The translations under genes and the position numbers were made by a program. From Mucilaginibacter roseus (lineage in GTDB: Bacteria > Bacteroidota > Bacteroidia > Sphingobacteriales > Sphingobacteriaceae), in the NCBI RefSeq assembly GCF_021215455.1, contig NZ_JAJPWV010000002.1:806001-870000 (forward strand): a stretch of DNA of 64,000 bases. The letters are read 5' to 3'. Of this stretch, positions 1-8,754 are shown piece after piece. The stretch's first letter is position 1. Every line of letters begins with the position of its first letter. The notes under the pieces are model-generated. The model was not told the origin of the DNA. It did not search any database and saw nothing but the letters and a program-made list of their open reading frames with translations.

Positions 1-519
1 GGCATCCACACGCTGCTGTCCACCAACAGTACTATAGGAGTACGTGGTATTGGTGAACACTTTGTTTGACATGGCATTGCCAATAGTTATCGTTTTATCA
101 AAGAAATAAGCTTCGCCGGCGTTGCGCATCCAATTGGTATAGGCGCGTATACGGTAGCTGCCGCTCTCCAGCAAGCTGTCTGACAAAACAAACTCGCCCC
201 ATCCCAGGCCACTGTTCAATGATATTCTTTCGCGGCGGCGAACACTATCCTGATCATTGATCAGCTCAACATTTAGTATGCCGCTTAGTGCCGACAAACG
301 ATGTTCCTCACCAACGGTTACGTAGGCTTTGTACCACAAGGTGTCGCCAACGGCATAATAAGGTTTATCTAAATGGAGATATACTTTTTCCTGCGGACGC
401 TTTTCCAGCCACTCTTCCAGGTTTTGTACAATTTTCGCTATCGGATCATCGTCTGAAGTAAATGCAAAACAAATTGAACACGTAATAAGCAGTGAAAGGA
501 TAACCGGTTTAATTTTCAT
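1..519 (-). CDS. Large secreted MG2-like / TonB-plug-type protein, N-terminal part only
   Basis: The gene runs off the left edge; its first 173 codons are present, starting at the ATG at 519. Residues 1-19 form a signal peptide ending near SICFA. The mature part opens with an amphipathic stretch and then QEKVYLHLDKPYYAVGDTLW, which resembles the macroglobulin-like (MG2) start of large Bacteroidota surface proteins that often carry a TonB-receptor plug domain further on. A later segment, SGSYRIRAYTNWMRN, also fits an MG2 strand pattern. The family assignment comes from recognition of this opening motif; total length and C-terminal domains cannot be seen. A role at the cell envelope is inferred from the signal peptide only. 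Confidence 0.7.
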   Translation of the reverse strand, partial: MKIKPVILSLLITCSICFAFTSDDDPIAKIVQNLEEWLEKRPQEKVYLHLDKPYYAVGDTLWYKAYVTVGEEHRLSALSGILNVELINDQDSVRRRERISLNSGLGWGEFVLSDSLLESGSYRIRAYTNWMRNAGEAYFFDKTITIGNAMSNKVFTNTTYSYSTVGGQQRVDA

Positions 520-612
520 AGGTTTAAATTGTGCGCTTAAAATACACAAAAACAATATGAAGTACCAGTTACATTGAAAATGTTGCAATGCAGGCGTTTA
601 CGCTGATGCTCG

Positions 613-1149
613 TCAGAACTTATTCTTCCACATCATGCTTTCAACCGGGCGGGTGGTTGGGTTGTTGTATTTGGCATTACCTTTTGAGTTGTACAAGGTT
701 TCAATTTCACCTTCAACCACAAAATATATGAGCTGGCCGATAGGCATACCGGCATAGATACGCACCGGCTGTGCGCACGAAATCTCAAGCGTCCAGGTAT
801 TGCAAAAGCCAACATCTCCTTTACCGGCAGTGGCATGTATATCAATGCCTAAACGGCCAGTGCTTGATTTGCCCTCGAGGAAAGGCACATGGCGATGCGT
901 TTCGGTATATTCCACAGTTACGCCAAGGTAAAGCGTATTGGGCTGTAACACAAAACCCTCTTTTGGTATTTCAAAATGTACAATTTCATTATGCACCCTG
1001 GCGTCAAGCACCCTATCCTTATAAGTTGCTAAATGCTTACCCAAATGCACATCATACGAGTTTGTACCCAGGCATTCGCGTTTAAAGGGCTCAATAATAA
1101 TGTTGCCATTATCAATTTCTTGGAGAATGCGTTTATCTGATAATATCAT
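613..1149 (-). CDS. dcd: dCTP deaminase
   Basis: The 178-residue product has the usual length of dCTP deaminase, which converts dCTP to dUTP in the cytosol and so feeds thymidylate synthesis. The hallmark segment GKSSTGRLGIDIHATAGKGD (about residues 92-111) carries the Ser/Arg residues that contact the triphosphate, and the following NTWTLEIS holds the glutamate expected to be the general base. The C-terminus (YNNPTTRPVESMMWKNKF) is the flexible lid. The ATG at 1149 is the only sensible start. The gene stands alone on the minus strand; whether the enzyme is also a dUTPase, as in some archaeal members, cannot be decided by eye. Confidence 0.95.
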   Translation of the reverse strand: MILSDKRILQEIDNGNIIIEPFKRECLGTNSYDVHLGKHLATYKDRVLDARVHNEIVHFEIPKEGFVLQPNTLYLGVTVEYTETHRHVPFLEGKSSTGRLGIDIHATAGKGDVGFCNTWTLEISCAQPVRIYAGMPIGQLIYFVVEGEIETLYNSKGNAKYNNPTTRPVESMMWKNKF

Positions 1150-1218
1150 GACAGGGTGTGTTACCCGGCTAAAATAAAATTAATTAACCAAACAGCAAAC
1201 GGCATAATATCAACAAAC

Positions 1219-1371
1219 TTATTGCGGTTTGCTAATGTGCGCGTTGGCATGCGGCGATTGATGAATTGCTTTTTTGCCTATGGCTACCTTGTCGCCCAGT
1301 TGCTGTTTGCAGCAGGCCTCTGTCGCGGCAAGCATCAGCAGGCATGATACGGCTGTATATAACTTTTTCAT
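1219..1371 (-). CDS. Small predicted secreted or lipoprotein, 50 residues
   Basis: This short reading frame starts with ATG at 1371 and encodes MKKLYTAVSCLLMLAATEAC followed by CKQQLGDKVAIGKK and a short tail. The N-terminus has a lysine pair, a hydrophobic core and a cysteine pair, resembling a type II (lipoprotein) signal peptide, although TEAC is a poor lipobox. No family is recognised. It lies alone in the 370-bp gap between dcd and the phosphopantetheinyl transferase gene. It is proposed because of the well-formed signal peptide; it could be chance or the remnant of a longer gene. Confidence 0.4.
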   Translation of the reverse strand: MKKLYTAVSCLLMLAATEACCKQQLGDKVAIGKKAIHQSPHANAHISKPQ

Positions 1372-1487
1372 TGTATTAAAAATTGTGATAGTGTTTGTAA
1401 GCTATGACGGAATCCTGAACGGGAATGTTACACCGGTTTACCATTTTTATGAAAGTTTTTAGGCTGTTAAATGATAATTATTTGATA

Positions 1488-1495
1488 TAATTTTG
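1488..1495 (+). promoter_or_regulatory. Candidate -7 promoter element
   Basis: TAATTTTG matches the Bacteroidota -7 consensus TAnnTTTG and sits 25 bases before the ATG of the phosphopantetheinyl transferase gene. No convincing -33 TTG is visible at the expected distance. It would drive the three overlapping genes up to 3600. Confidence 0.5.
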
Positions 1496-1520
1496 CCTTG
1501 CAAATTGCACCTTTACATTT

Positions 1521-2168
1521 ATGGCCATAGCTTACCGGCAACGTATTGATGATGATACTGAATTCGCCCTCTGGAAAATTGAGGAAGCGGCCGATGACCT
1601 GTACGTTAAGCTGCAATTAAAAGATGATGAAAAGGCTGTTTTTGATAGCCTTGGTAACAGTAAGCGGCACCTGCACTGGCTGGGTACACGCGTGCTGCTG
1701 CGAACCATGCTTAGCACCGATGAGTATATAGATTGCAAGGTTGATGTACACGGAAAACCTTACCTGGTAAACCATCCTTACTACATATCGTTCAGCCACT
1801 CGTTTGATTACGCTGCCGTAATGATAAGCCGCAAATACCAGGTGGGTATTGATATTGAACAGGTAAAGCAAAAGGTGGAGCGCATTGCACATAAGTTTAT
1901 GCGCCCCGAAGAGCTTGATTTTATAAGCGACAACCGCAAGATAGAAGAGCTATACGTTTGCTGGTGCGTTAAAGAGGCTGTGTACAAATGCTACGGACAA
2001 AAAACCGTTTCGTTTTTAGATAATATTTTGCTGGAGCCGTTCAATTTTGAAGGGCACGGCGTGGTTAACGCGCAACTAAACAAAGGCGACGTAAATATTG
2101 ATTACCAGGTGGGCTATCAGCAATATGAGGATTACATGGTAGGTTATGTTATACAGGACAGGCAATGA
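1521..2168 (+). CDS. 4'-phosphopantetheinyl transferase superfamily protein
   Basis: The 215-residue product carries the two signatures of Sfp/AcpS-type transferases: VGIDIEQ (about residues 110-116), whose acidic residues bind Mg2+, and WCVKEAVYKCYG (about 153-164), the WxxKEA block. Such enzymes move phosphopantetheine from CoA to a serine of carrier proteins. The length fits the two-lobed Sfp-like class rather than the about 120-residue AcpS type, but no carrier protein or PKS/NRPS gene is nearby, so the substrate is unknown. The stop overlaps the lipB start by 4 bp (ATGA), suggesting translational coupling. A link to lipoylation, which also uses acyl-carrier protein, is an inference from this arrangement. 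Confidence 0.9.
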   Translation: MAIAYRQRIDDDTEFALWKIEEAADDLYVKLQLKDDEKAVFDSLGNSKRHLHWLGTRVLLRTMLSTDEYIDCKVDVHGKPYLVNHPYYISFSHSFDYAAVMISRKYQVGIDIEQVKQKVERIAHKFMRPEELDFISDNRKIEELYVCWCVKEAVYKCYGQKTVSFLDNILLEPFNFEGHGVVNAQLNKGDVNIDYQVGYQQYEDYMVGYVIQDRQ

Positions 2169-2887
2169 AGAATAAAAAAGTTATTTTACAGGATTGGGGC
2201 TTGATTGACTATAAGAAAGCGTGGGACAGACAGGAAACGCTTTTTGCCGAAACCGTAAACCTTAAAATGGAACTGCGCAACCGCATGGCGGTAGCCGGTG
2301 ACAATTATCAGGATGAAACATTAACCAACAACTATCTTGTTTTTTGCGAACACCCCCACGTTTACACGCTTGGTAAAAGCGGCAAACCCGAGCATTTGCT
2401 GCTGAACGACGAGCAGCTTAAAGAAAAGCAGGCATCATACTACCCTATTAACCGCGGTGGCGATATAACTTATCACGGCCCCGGGCAGATAGTTTGCTAC
2501 CCGATACTTGACCTGGACAACTTTTTTACCGACATACACCTTTACTTGCGTACCCTTGAAGAGGCGGTTATACTCACCATGGCTGAATTTGGCCTCAAAG
2601 GCGAACGCTACCCCGGGTACACCGGCGTTTGGCTTGATGCCGATAATGACAAAGCAAGAAAAATTTGCGCTATGGGTGTACGCTGCAGCCGCTGGGTAAC
2701 TATGCATGGCCTGGCTTTTAATGTTAACGCGCAGCTTGATTATTTTAAAAACATTGTACCCTGCGGCATTGACGATAAGGCCGTTACCTCCATGCAGCAG
2801 GAACTGGGCGAGCAGGTTGATTTAAATCAGGTTAAACAAATCCTTCAAAAGCATATTTCCGTACTTTTTGGTATGGAGATTATATGA
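2165..2887 (+). CDS. lipB: Lipoyl(octanoyl) transferase LipB
   Basis: The enzyme moves octanoyl groups from octanoyl-ACP to the lipoyl domains of 2-oxoacid dehydrogenases and the glycine-cleavage H protein, the first step of lipoate synthesis. Of 240 residues, the core motif RGGDITYHGPGQ is at 97-108, the active-site lysine is K166 in KICAMGVR, and the acyl-accepting cysteine is C200 in NIVPCGI. All family hallmarks are present. The start overlaps the upstream gene by 4 bp, and the stop overlaps the downstream gene by 4 bp, so three genes form one unit. lipA is not in the window. Confidence 0.96.
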   Translation: MKNKKVILQDWGLIDYKKAWDRQETLFAETVNLKMELRNRMAVAGDNYQDETLTNNYLVFCEHPHVYTLGKSGKPEHLLLNDEQLKEKQASYYPINRGGDITYHGPGQIVCYPILDLDNFFTDIHLYLRTLEEAVILTMAEFGLKGERYPGYTGVWLDADNDKARKICAMGVRCSRWVTMHGLAFNVNAQLDYFKNIVPCGIDDKAVTSMQQELGEQVDLNQVKQILQKHISVLFGMEII

Positions 2888-3600
2888 AGATACTCGCAAT
2901 AATTATAACACTGCTGAGCATTGCCGGATGTAGCAAAAGTCAGCCCAATACAGAAGTGACCAATCCCGTGAAGAATAACCCAACTGATACCGCAGGTAAA
3001 AGCTTGAGCTACCTTGCCCTTGGCGACTCATACACCATAGGCGAGGCGGTTGATGCCGATAAAAACTTTCCGCATCAACTGGTATCAGCGCTGAAAAGTA
3101 GCGGATTGAACCTGAAAGAACCACAGATTATTGCCCGTACCGGCTGGACGACGGATGAGTTAATCAGTGCTATAAAAGAGCAATCGCCTGCAGGAAAGTT
3201 TGATATTGTTACGTTGCTTATCGGAGTTAACAATCAATACCGGGGTTATAATATTGATACTTACCGCACGGAGTTTATAACGTTATTGAACACCGCCATC
3301 GGCTACGCTAACAATAACAAGGCGCATGTATTTGTACTTTCGATACCTGATTACGGCGTTACCCCTTACGCCCAAAATTCCGACAAAGAAAAAATAGCCC
3401 GCGAGATAGACTCCTATAATGCCATTAACAAGCAGGAAGCAGAAAAATTTGGTGTAAAGTATATCGATATTACGCCAATATCGCGCAAAGCAGCTAATGA
3501 TCCTGAACTTGTAGCGAGCGACGGTTTGCATCCTTCCGCCAAGATGTATGCCGAATGGGTAACCTTGCTTGCTCCGGCAGTTGCAAACGGCTTAAAATAG
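2884..3600 (+). CDS. SGNH/GDSL-type esterase, predicted lipoprotein
   Basis: Residues 1-16 are a lipoprotein signal ending in SIAGC, so C16 is probably acylated and the protein membrane-anchored. The SGNH blocks are visible in order: GDSYT with nucleophile S49, RTGWTTDEL with the block II glycine, LLIGVNNQYRG with the block III asparagine, and SDGLHP near the C-terminus with D213 and H216 of the triad. The family hydrolyses esters or thioesters (lysophospholipids, acetylated sugars); the substrate here is unknown. It overlaps lipB by 4 bp, an association I cannot explain functionally. Confidence 0.9.
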   Translation: MKILAIIITLLSIAGCSKSQPNTEVTNPVKNNPTDTAGKSLSYLALGDSYTIGEAVDADKNFPHQLVSALKSSGLNLKEPQIIARTGWTTDELISAIKEQSPAGKFDIVTLLIGVNNQYRGYNIDTYRTEFITLLNTAIGYANNNKAHVFVLSIPDYGVTPYAQNSDKEKIAREIDSYNAINKQEAEKFGVKYIDITPISRKAANDPELVASDGLHPSAKMYAEWVTLLAPAVANGLK

Positions 3601-3659
3601 CCAATCAGTTCAATTTATTTCTATATATAAAATATTTTTAATTATAAATAAATTAACAC

Positions 3660-3667
3660 TACCTTTG
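3660..3667 (+). promoter_or_regulatory. Candidate -7 element of the response regulator gene
   Basis: TACCTTTG fits TAnnTTTG and continues as TTTGCAGTCC, the same 10 bases seen at the promoters shared by era and the tRNA genes (62126-62135). It lies 12 bases before the ATG at 3680, so transcription would begin almost at the start codon. It also overlaps an in-frame TTG at 3665, arguing against that upstream start. Confidence 0.6.
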
Positions 3668-3679
3668 CAGTCCCTAATT

Positions 3680-4057
3680 ATGGCAGCAAAAGTAGTGGTC
3701 ATCGAAGATGACAAGGATATTCTGGACATATTAAAATATGTTTTGGACGATGCAGGATATGAGGTTATAACAGCCAAGGACAGCTCCATGCTGGCTTACA
3801 TTGATCAACTCAATCCGGATATTATATTGATTGACGAATGGCTGGGCGCCGATAAAGGCAGCTATTGCTGCAAAACGCTTAAATCAACCATTGCGTTAAG
3901 ACACATTCCCGTTGTGCTGATGTCCGCCGCAACCAACATTGAAAACATTGCACAAAGCTGCGGAGCGGATGCTTATATCAGAAAGCCATTTGACATTGAC
4001 CACGTAACGTTTATAGTTGGTAGCCTATTAGGTAAGGTGACCAATATATCTGCCTGA
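3680..4057 (+). CDS. Single-domain response regulator (CheY-like receiver)
   Basis: The 125-residue protein is one receiver domain with no output domain. The acidic pair is D10-D11 in VIEDDKD, the phosphoacceptor is D52 in LIDEW, the switch serine is in LMSAA and the conserved lysine in YIRKPF. A longer frame starts at a TTG at 3665, but the promoter element covers that codon, so the ATG at 3680 is preferred. Proteins of this type shuttle phosphate or bind partners. No histidine kinase is adjacent; the nearest one starts at 10549. An AT-rich stretch precedes it, and the gene appears to be transcribed alone. Confidence 0.88.
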   Translation: MAAKVVVIEDDKDILDILKYVLDDAGYEVITAKDSSMLAYIDQLNPDIILIDEWLGADKGSYCCKTLKSTIALRHIPVVLMSAATNIENIAQSCGADAYIRKPFDIDHVTFIVGSLLGKVTNISA

Positions 4058-4058
4058 G

Positions 4059-5045
4059 TTACCGGCCGTATTGTTTAACCATATTGGCTACTATCTGCGC
4101 CGTTTCGTCGGGAAAGTTAACCGGCACCACTTTGCCGTGGTTAACCCATTCACTCAGTGCCCCGCTAAATTGCGGGCCAATGGCGTTTACTACCGGTACC
4201 CCCATCTTTGAAGCGGCCAAGGCATTGCATTGCTGCTCAAACTGCCCGCGCATAGGTATCATCATTACTTTTTTTTGTAGAAATAAAGCTTCGGCAGGAC
4301 CTTCAAAACCGCCGCCTGTAAGCAACCCCTCGCATGAGGCTAAACTTGTATTGAATGCCTCGTTGTTCACCGGGAATATTTGCACGTTACCCTCACGCAT
4401 AGGCGTTTTTTGCCGTTTAGAGAACACCTGCCACTCTACCTCTTTTACCTGGCTGAGGTATTTTATTAATGTTTTATCCTGGTAAGCGGGTAAATACACG
4501 GCATAATGCCCAAGGTTGCTGGTTTGCATAGCCCTTATCTCGCTGCGGATAACAGGGGTATGTATAAAATCAGCATAACGCTCAAAGTGAAAACCGATAT
4601 GATGCGTGGTTGGCGAATAGTATTTAAACAACCACTCGGCATAGTTCCATTTAGGTGGCCTCGGTGTATTTTTTGAAATAAATGAACATTGATGGCTTAA
4701 TGACACCGATGGCAGTTTTTGCACCTTACATGCCCAAGCACTCACCGGTTCAAAATCATTTACAATAAGGTTATAATCATTAAGCGGCAGCTGATGAATA
4801 TCTTTCCATAGCTGCTTCAGGTTCATGGTTTTGAATGTGGCCCATTTATCGACCCCGCCCTTTTTGCCGAATATAAAGCTGAAGCCGTGAAAACGGTATT
4901 TTAAGGGTTGCGACAGGCTTACCTCAGCCTCGGTGCCGCTCACCAGCAGATCAACCTCGCCATGCTGCTGCAAAAGCGGGACAATTTCGCGCGCCCTGCT
5001 GATGTGCCCGTTACCTGTTCCCTGTATTGCATAAAGTATTTTCAT
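4059..5045 (-). CDS. GT-B glycosyltransferase family protein
   Basis: The 328-residue product starts with MKILYAIQGTGNGHISRA, the glycine-rich first loop of a GT-B fold, and has a C-terminal donor-site segment GLLTGGGFEGPAEALF followed by PMRGQFEQQCNA, as in MurG/UGT-like enzymes. I recognise it as the Glyco_trans_1_3 type common in Bacteroidota; donor and acceptor are unknown. It ends 1 base from the convergent response regulator stop, with no visible terminator. It is 43 bases downstream of the LpxH-like gene on the same strand, so a joint envelope-lipid or glycolipid role is plausible but inferred. Confidence 0.85.
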   Translation of the reverse strand: MKILYAIQGTGNGHISRAREIVPLLQQHGEVDLLVSGTEAEVSLSQPLKYRFHGFSFIFGKKGGVDKWATFKTMNLKQLWKDIHQLPLNDYNLIVNDFEPVSAWACKVQKLPSVSLSHQCSFISKNTPRPPKWNYAEWLFKYYSPTTHHIGFHFERYADFIHTPVIRSEIRAMQTSNLGHYAVYLPAYQDKTLIKYLSQVKEVEWQVFSKRQKTPMREGNVQIFPVNNEAFNTSLASCEGLLTGGGFEGPAEALFLQKKVMMIPMRGQFEQQCNALAASKMGVPVVNAIGPQFSGALSEWVNHGKVVPVNFPDETAQIVANMVKQYGR

Positions 5046-5088
5046 AGTAATGCGGGGTTAAGGTAACAAACAAATTGGTGCTTAGCAA

Positions 5089-5943
5089 TTAGTGTTGCTC
5101 CTGCCTGAATTTTTCCAGCAGTACATTAACGTTCAACCTTTCTGAAAGATCCTCGTTATCAGCATCATCATCGGCGGTTACTTCCTCTGTAAAATCTTCA
5201 GCTTTATATCTGAATATTTTCCATTCGCCGTTGTAGTACTCCAGCGCGGTTAGGCTTTCCACCCAATCGCCCGAGTTGAGGTACAAAACAGAGCCGGTAC
5301 CTTCTGTAGAATTCACACGCCTGATCTCAGCATGATGGATGTGCCCGCAGATCACGTAGTCATATTGCTTGTCTACAGCCAAATCAGCCGCGGTTTGTTC
5401 AAAGTGGTTGATGAATTTTACCGCATCTTTAAACTTAGCCTTAACTTTTTGTGAGAAACTCATTTTTGGCCGGCCCATTAGTTTAAGGCACCAATTGGTA
5501 AAGCTATTGAGCAGTATAAGCGAATCATAACCTATTGCGCCCAGCTTGGCCAGCCATTTGGAATGCTGCATGGTAACGTCGAAAACATCGCCGTGAAATA
5601 TCCAGGCTTTTTTGCCATCCACATCCAGCACCATTTTGTTAAGCAGTTGAAAGGCCCCCAGGTTAAAATCGGCAAATTTGCGTAGCATTTCGTCGTGGTT
5701 GCCGGTAAGGTAATACACCGGCACGCCCTCGGTTACAAACTTTAGTATACGGCGTACTACTTTCATGTGTGCCTCAGGCCAGTATGATTTACTGAACTGC
5801 CATATATCAATAATATCACCGTTGAGCACAAGCGCTTTAGGTTTAATACTCTTGAGGTATTTCAAAAGTTCTTTGGCGTGGCAGCCATACGTGCCCAAAT
5901 GCACATCAGATATTACAGCTATATCAACTTCGCGTTTTGCCAT
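5089..5943 (-). CDS. LpxH-like metallophosphoesterase (UDP-2,3-diacylglucosamine diphosphatase family)
   Basis: The metal-binding set of calcineurin-type phosphoesterases is complete: D13 and H15 in SDVHLG, D43 and D46 in GDIID, GNHD at 81-84, HGDVFD at 117-122, and GHIHH at 200-204. The 284-residue length and the WIFHGDVFD segment fit the LpxH/LpxH2 group, which hydrolyses UDP-2,3-diacylglucosamine to lipid X in lipid A synthesis. The acidic C-terminal extension (about 250-284, rich in D and E) is outside the catalytic domain. LpxH activity itself is inferred from family resemblance; some relatives act on other phosphoesters. It is probably co-transcribed with the downstream glycosyltransferase. 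Confidence 0.82.
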   Translation of the reverse strand: MAKREVDIAVISDVHLGTYGCHAKELLKYLKSIKPKALVLNGDIIDIWQFSKSYWPEAHMKVVRRILKFVTEGVPVYYLTGNHDEMLRKFADFNLGAFQLLNKMVLDVDGKKAWIFHGDVFDVTMQHSKWLAKLGAIGYDSLILLNSFTNWCLKLMGRPKMSFSQKVKAKFKDAVKFINHFEQTAADLAVDKQYDYVICGHIHHAEIRRVNSTEGTGSVLYLNSGDWVESLTALEYYNGEWKIFRYKAEDFTEEVTADDDADNEDLSERLNVNVLLEKFRQEQH

Positions 5944-6018
5944 TAATTAAACTCAGCAGAGAATACAGTTTTATGCCGGGTACACCGCGCCCGGACAGAA
6001 AAAAATTTAAAGGAACTA

Positions 6019-6129
6019 CTATTCGTTATCCTCTTCTTCGGTAACATTTAACTCATACGGACTGAGATAATATATACCGGTTAAGCCCAGTAGCGCTATC
6101 ACAATCAGGTAAGCAAATTCAAAATTCAT
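6019..6129 (-). CDS. Small single-pass membrane protein, 36 residues
   Basis: The frame starts with ATG at 6129 and ends with TAG at 6019. It encodes MNFEFAYLIVIALLGLTGIY, one membrane helix, followed by an acidic tail ending VTEEEDNE. The helix plus charged tail and the clean start and stop in an otherwise non-coding stretch suggest a real small protein. No family is recognised. It lies 75 bases upstream of the LpxH-like gene on the same strand and may be the first gene of that unit. Confidence 0.5.
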   Translation of the reverse strand: MNFEFAYLIVIALLGLTGIYYLSPYELNVTEEEDNE

Positions 6130-6347
6130 GGTGTATAAATTTTTACAAATATCAGCAAATCAATATTATCTGATTATTAAGACTGCGTTAAAGCAAAAAA
6201 GTTAAACCTGATTTAGCAATTATTTTCTCCACATTTTGGGGTTGTTAACAATTTGATTAATGTGATAATCGGCGGCAGAAAGCAGTATATTGCACTACCC
6301 AGCACATTGTTGATAGCTTGGTTTAATCCCAGCATATTAAAATCCGT

Positions 6348-6423
6348 GTCATTCAACGAAGGAGAAATATGCCCACATTTACAAAAAGACGGCAAATTCT
6401 TCTCGCACCTCGTTCGAAATAAC
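6348..6423. repeat. Intergenic inverted-end element
   Basis: The left end GTCATTCAACGAAGGAGAAAT and the reverse complement of the right end (GTTATTTCGAACGAGGTGCG followed by AGAAGAAT) are clearly related, giving terminal inverted repeats about 20-28 bases long around a short centre. It resembles the GTCATTTCGAACGA-type palindromic elements scattered between genes in Bacteroidota. An overlapping 70-codon frame on the minus strand has no coding features. The rest of the 6130-6468 gap holds nothing I recognise. Confidence 0.55.
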
Positions 6424-6468
6424 ATTTAATTTAAAGGTTTTCCCCTCTGGAAGAATTTAGGAAAGGTG

Positions 6469-7986
6469 TCACGCCAATTCCAGCATCCGTAAAATAGCAT
6501 CAACGTATTCACGGTCATTAGCCAGGCGGGGTACTTTGTTTTGGCCGCCAAGCTTGCCACGCTCTTTAAGCCAGTTAAAGAAGGTACCTTCGGCCACTCG
6601 GCGTACTATCGGGCGGCGCAGAGCCATGTCCTTAAAGCGCTTGGCGTCATAATCGGAGTTGATCTGCCGCAGGGTTTCGTCTAATATATCTACAAAGCGT
6701 TCAAACTCAGCAGGAGCTTTAACAAACTCAATCAGCCACTCGTGCGCGCCGCATTGCCTGCCATCAAAATAAACCGGCGCTGCAGTATAATCACGAATAA
6801 TGGCACCGGTGTTTTTGCAAGCCTCCTCAAGCGCGCGTTCAGCATTGTCAATAATCACTTCCTCGCCGAAGGTATTAATGTAATGCTTGGTACGCCCTGA
6901 TATTTGTATGCGATAAGGCGACAGGCTGGTGAATTTTACGGTATCCCCTATCATATAGCGCCATAACCCTGCATTGGTCGTGATAATCAGCGCATAGTTC
7001 TTACCCAATTCCACCTCGTCAAGTGTGAGGGTTTTCGGGTCGTCGTCATGCATGTGCTCAACGGGCAAAAACTCATAAAAAATACCGTAGTCCAGCATCA
7101 GCAGCATATCGCCATGCTGTACCTGATCCTGTATACCAAAATAACCTTCAGAAGCATTATAGCTTTCCAGGTAATACATTTTATCCGTAGGAATCAGCTT
7201 TTTAAACTGCTCTCGATAAGGGGTAAAGCTAACACCGCCGTGGAAACAAAATTCCAGGTTAGGCCAAATCTCCAGCATGTTATCCTTACCGGTAAGTTCG
7301 AGGATGCGATTAAACAGCACGATATTCCAGGTAGGTACGCCGCCGATACCGGTAACGTTTACATCGAGCGTGGTTTTGGCTATTTTTTCTATCTTTTCTT
7401 CAAAGTTATCCAGTAGCGCAATGTCCAGATCAGGTGTGCGGCCAAACTCTGCCCAAAAAGGCAGATTTTTCATGATAACCGCCGAAAGATCACCAAAAGA
7501 TGTCTCGGGGCTAAACTGGCTTACCTGCTGGCTACCACCGATGGTGAGTGATTTACCACTGAAAAGCTTAGCATCGGGCCGGTTATTATAATATATAGTT
7601 AATGCATCCTTACCACCTTTAAAGTGGCATTCTTCCAAAGCTTCCTCACTTACGGGGATGAACTTGCTCCTGTCGCTGGTGGTACCCGATGATTTTGCAA
7701 ACCACCGCACTTCCGACTGCCATAAAACATTCTGCTCACCCTTGAGCATACGCTCTATGTATGGCTTCAGGCTGTCGTAAGTTTGTATGGGTACGCGCTC
7801 GCGGTAATCGTTAAGGTTTTCAATGGATTTGTAATGGTGCTTTTTACCCCACTCGGTATTTTCAGCGCCCATTATCAGGCTCTCAAACCACTCTTCCTGT
7901 ACTTCATTGGGATACTTCATAAAAAGCTCTATCTGGTGGATACGCTTTTTCATGAACCAGGATATAACAGAATTAAAAATGGACAT
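6469..7986 (-). CDS. GH3-like acyl-adenylating enzyme
   Basis: The 505-residue protein matches the GH3 (auxin-responsive) branch of the ANL adenylating superfamily. The phosphate-binding loop FAKSSGTTSDRSKFIPV lies at about residues 95-111, the adenine-site segment YLESYNASEGYFG at about 275-287, and the motif GLWRYMIGDTVKF, containing the conserved aspartate that binds the ribose, at about 340-352. Plant GH3 enzymes join amino acids to jasmonate or auxin; the substrate of bacterial members is unknown. It is 16 bases downstream of lptB on the same strand and could be co-transcribed. Length is close to the plant family, slightly short. Confidence 0.9.
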   Translation of the reverse strand: MSIFNSVISWFMKKRIHQIELFMKYPNEVQEEWFESLIMGAENTEWGKKHHYKSIENLNDYRERVPIQTYDSLKPYIERMLKGEQNVLWQSEVRWFAKSSGTTSDRSKFIPVSEEALEECHFKGGKDALTIYYNNRPDAKLFSGKSLTIGGSQQVSQFSPETSFGDLSAVIMKNLPFWAEFGRTPDLDIALLDNFEEKIEKIAKTTLDVNVTGIGGVPTWNIVLFNRILELTGKDNMLEIWPNLEFCFHGGVSFTPYREQFKKLIPTDKMYYLESYNASEGYFGIQDQVQHGDMLLMLDYGIFYEFLPVEHMHDDDPKTLTLDEVELGKNYALIITTNAGLWRYMIGDTVKFTSLSPYRIQISGRTKHYINTFGEEVIIDNAERALEEACKNTGAIIRDYTAAPVYFDGRQCGAHEWLIEFVKAPAEFERFVDILDETLRQINSDYDAKRFKDMALRRPIVRRVAEGTFFNWLKERGKLGGQNKVPRLANDREYVDAILRMLELA

Positions 7987-8002
7987 AGGTGTCTATCTTT
8001 GG

Positions 8003-8743
8003 TTAAATAGCAAAACTCTTGCGCTTAAGCACAAAGTTCGCACCAAGATACACTTTTCTTACCATTTCATTTTCTGCCAATACTTCGGGCACGCCCGACT
8101 CTAATATTTTTCCTTCAAACAGCAAATAGGCCCTGTCTGTAATTGACAACGTTTCCTGCACGTTGTGGTCAGTAATCAGGATACCGATATTGCGGTGTTT
8201 CAGTTTATATACCATCGCCTGAATTTCTTCAACCGCTATAGGGTCAACGCCGGCAAAGGGCTCATCAAGCAAAATAAAATTAGGTTCCGCAGCCAGCGCG
8301 CGGGCAATTTCGGTACGGCGGCGTTCACCACCGGATAGCAGGTCGCCACGGTTTTTGCGCACTTTGTGTAAGCTGAACTCGTCAATCAATTCTTCCAGCT
8401 TATCGCGTTGCTGTTCCTTGGTCGTTTTACCCATTTCGAGCACGGCCTTGATGTTGTCCTCTACAGAAAGCTTACGAAAAACCGATGCTTCCTGCGCCAG
8501 GTAGCCTATGCCTTTTTGCGCACGGCGATACATCGGGTCGCCGGTTATTTCCTGATCGTCAAGGATAATACGGCCTTCGTTAGGCTTTATCAACCCCACT
8601 ATCATATAAAAAGATGTGGTTTTACCGGCACCATTTGGCCCCAGTAACCCCACAATCTCGCCCTGCGCTACATTGAACGATACATCATTAACAACTGTGC
8701 GCTGCTTGTATTTCTTAATTAAATGCTCTGCCTGCAGGATCAT
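8003..8743 (-). CDS. lptB: LPS export ABC transporter ATPase LptB
   Basis: This cytoplasmic ATPase powers LptFG, which extracts lipopolysaccharide from the inner membrane. Of 246 residues, Walker [10 protein letters not shown] is at 35-43, the signature LSGGE at 136-140, Walker B FILLDEP at 156-162 and the switch histidine in ITDHNV. The segment [19 protein letters not shown] is typical of LptB rather than other ABC ATPases. lptFG and lptA/C are not in the window. It is upstream of the GH3-like gene and downstream of gltX, from which it is separated by a strong hairpin. Confidence 0.95.
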   Translation of the reverse strand: MILQAEHLIKKYKQRTVVNDVSFNVAQGEIVGLLGPNGAGKTTSFYMIVGLIKPNEGRIILDDQEITGDPMYRRAQKGIGYLAQEASVFRKLSVEDNIKAVLEMGKTTKEQQRDKLEELIDEFSLHKVRKNRGDLLSGGERRRTEIARALAAEPNFILLDEPFAGVDPIAVEEIQAMVYKLKHRNIGILITDHNVQETLSITDRAYLLFEGKILESGVPEVLAENEMVRKVYLGANFVLKRKSFAI

Positions 8744-8754
8744 AATGGAATGAA

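Noticed and set aside
3665..3679. TTG start of the response regulator
   Set aside because: It overlaps the -7 promoter box, so it could not be in the transcript; the ATG at 3680 gives a standard receiver start.
6213..6425. 70-codon minus-strand frame as a gene
   Set aside because: It overlaps an inverted-repeat element, has no signal or domain, and poor codon composition.
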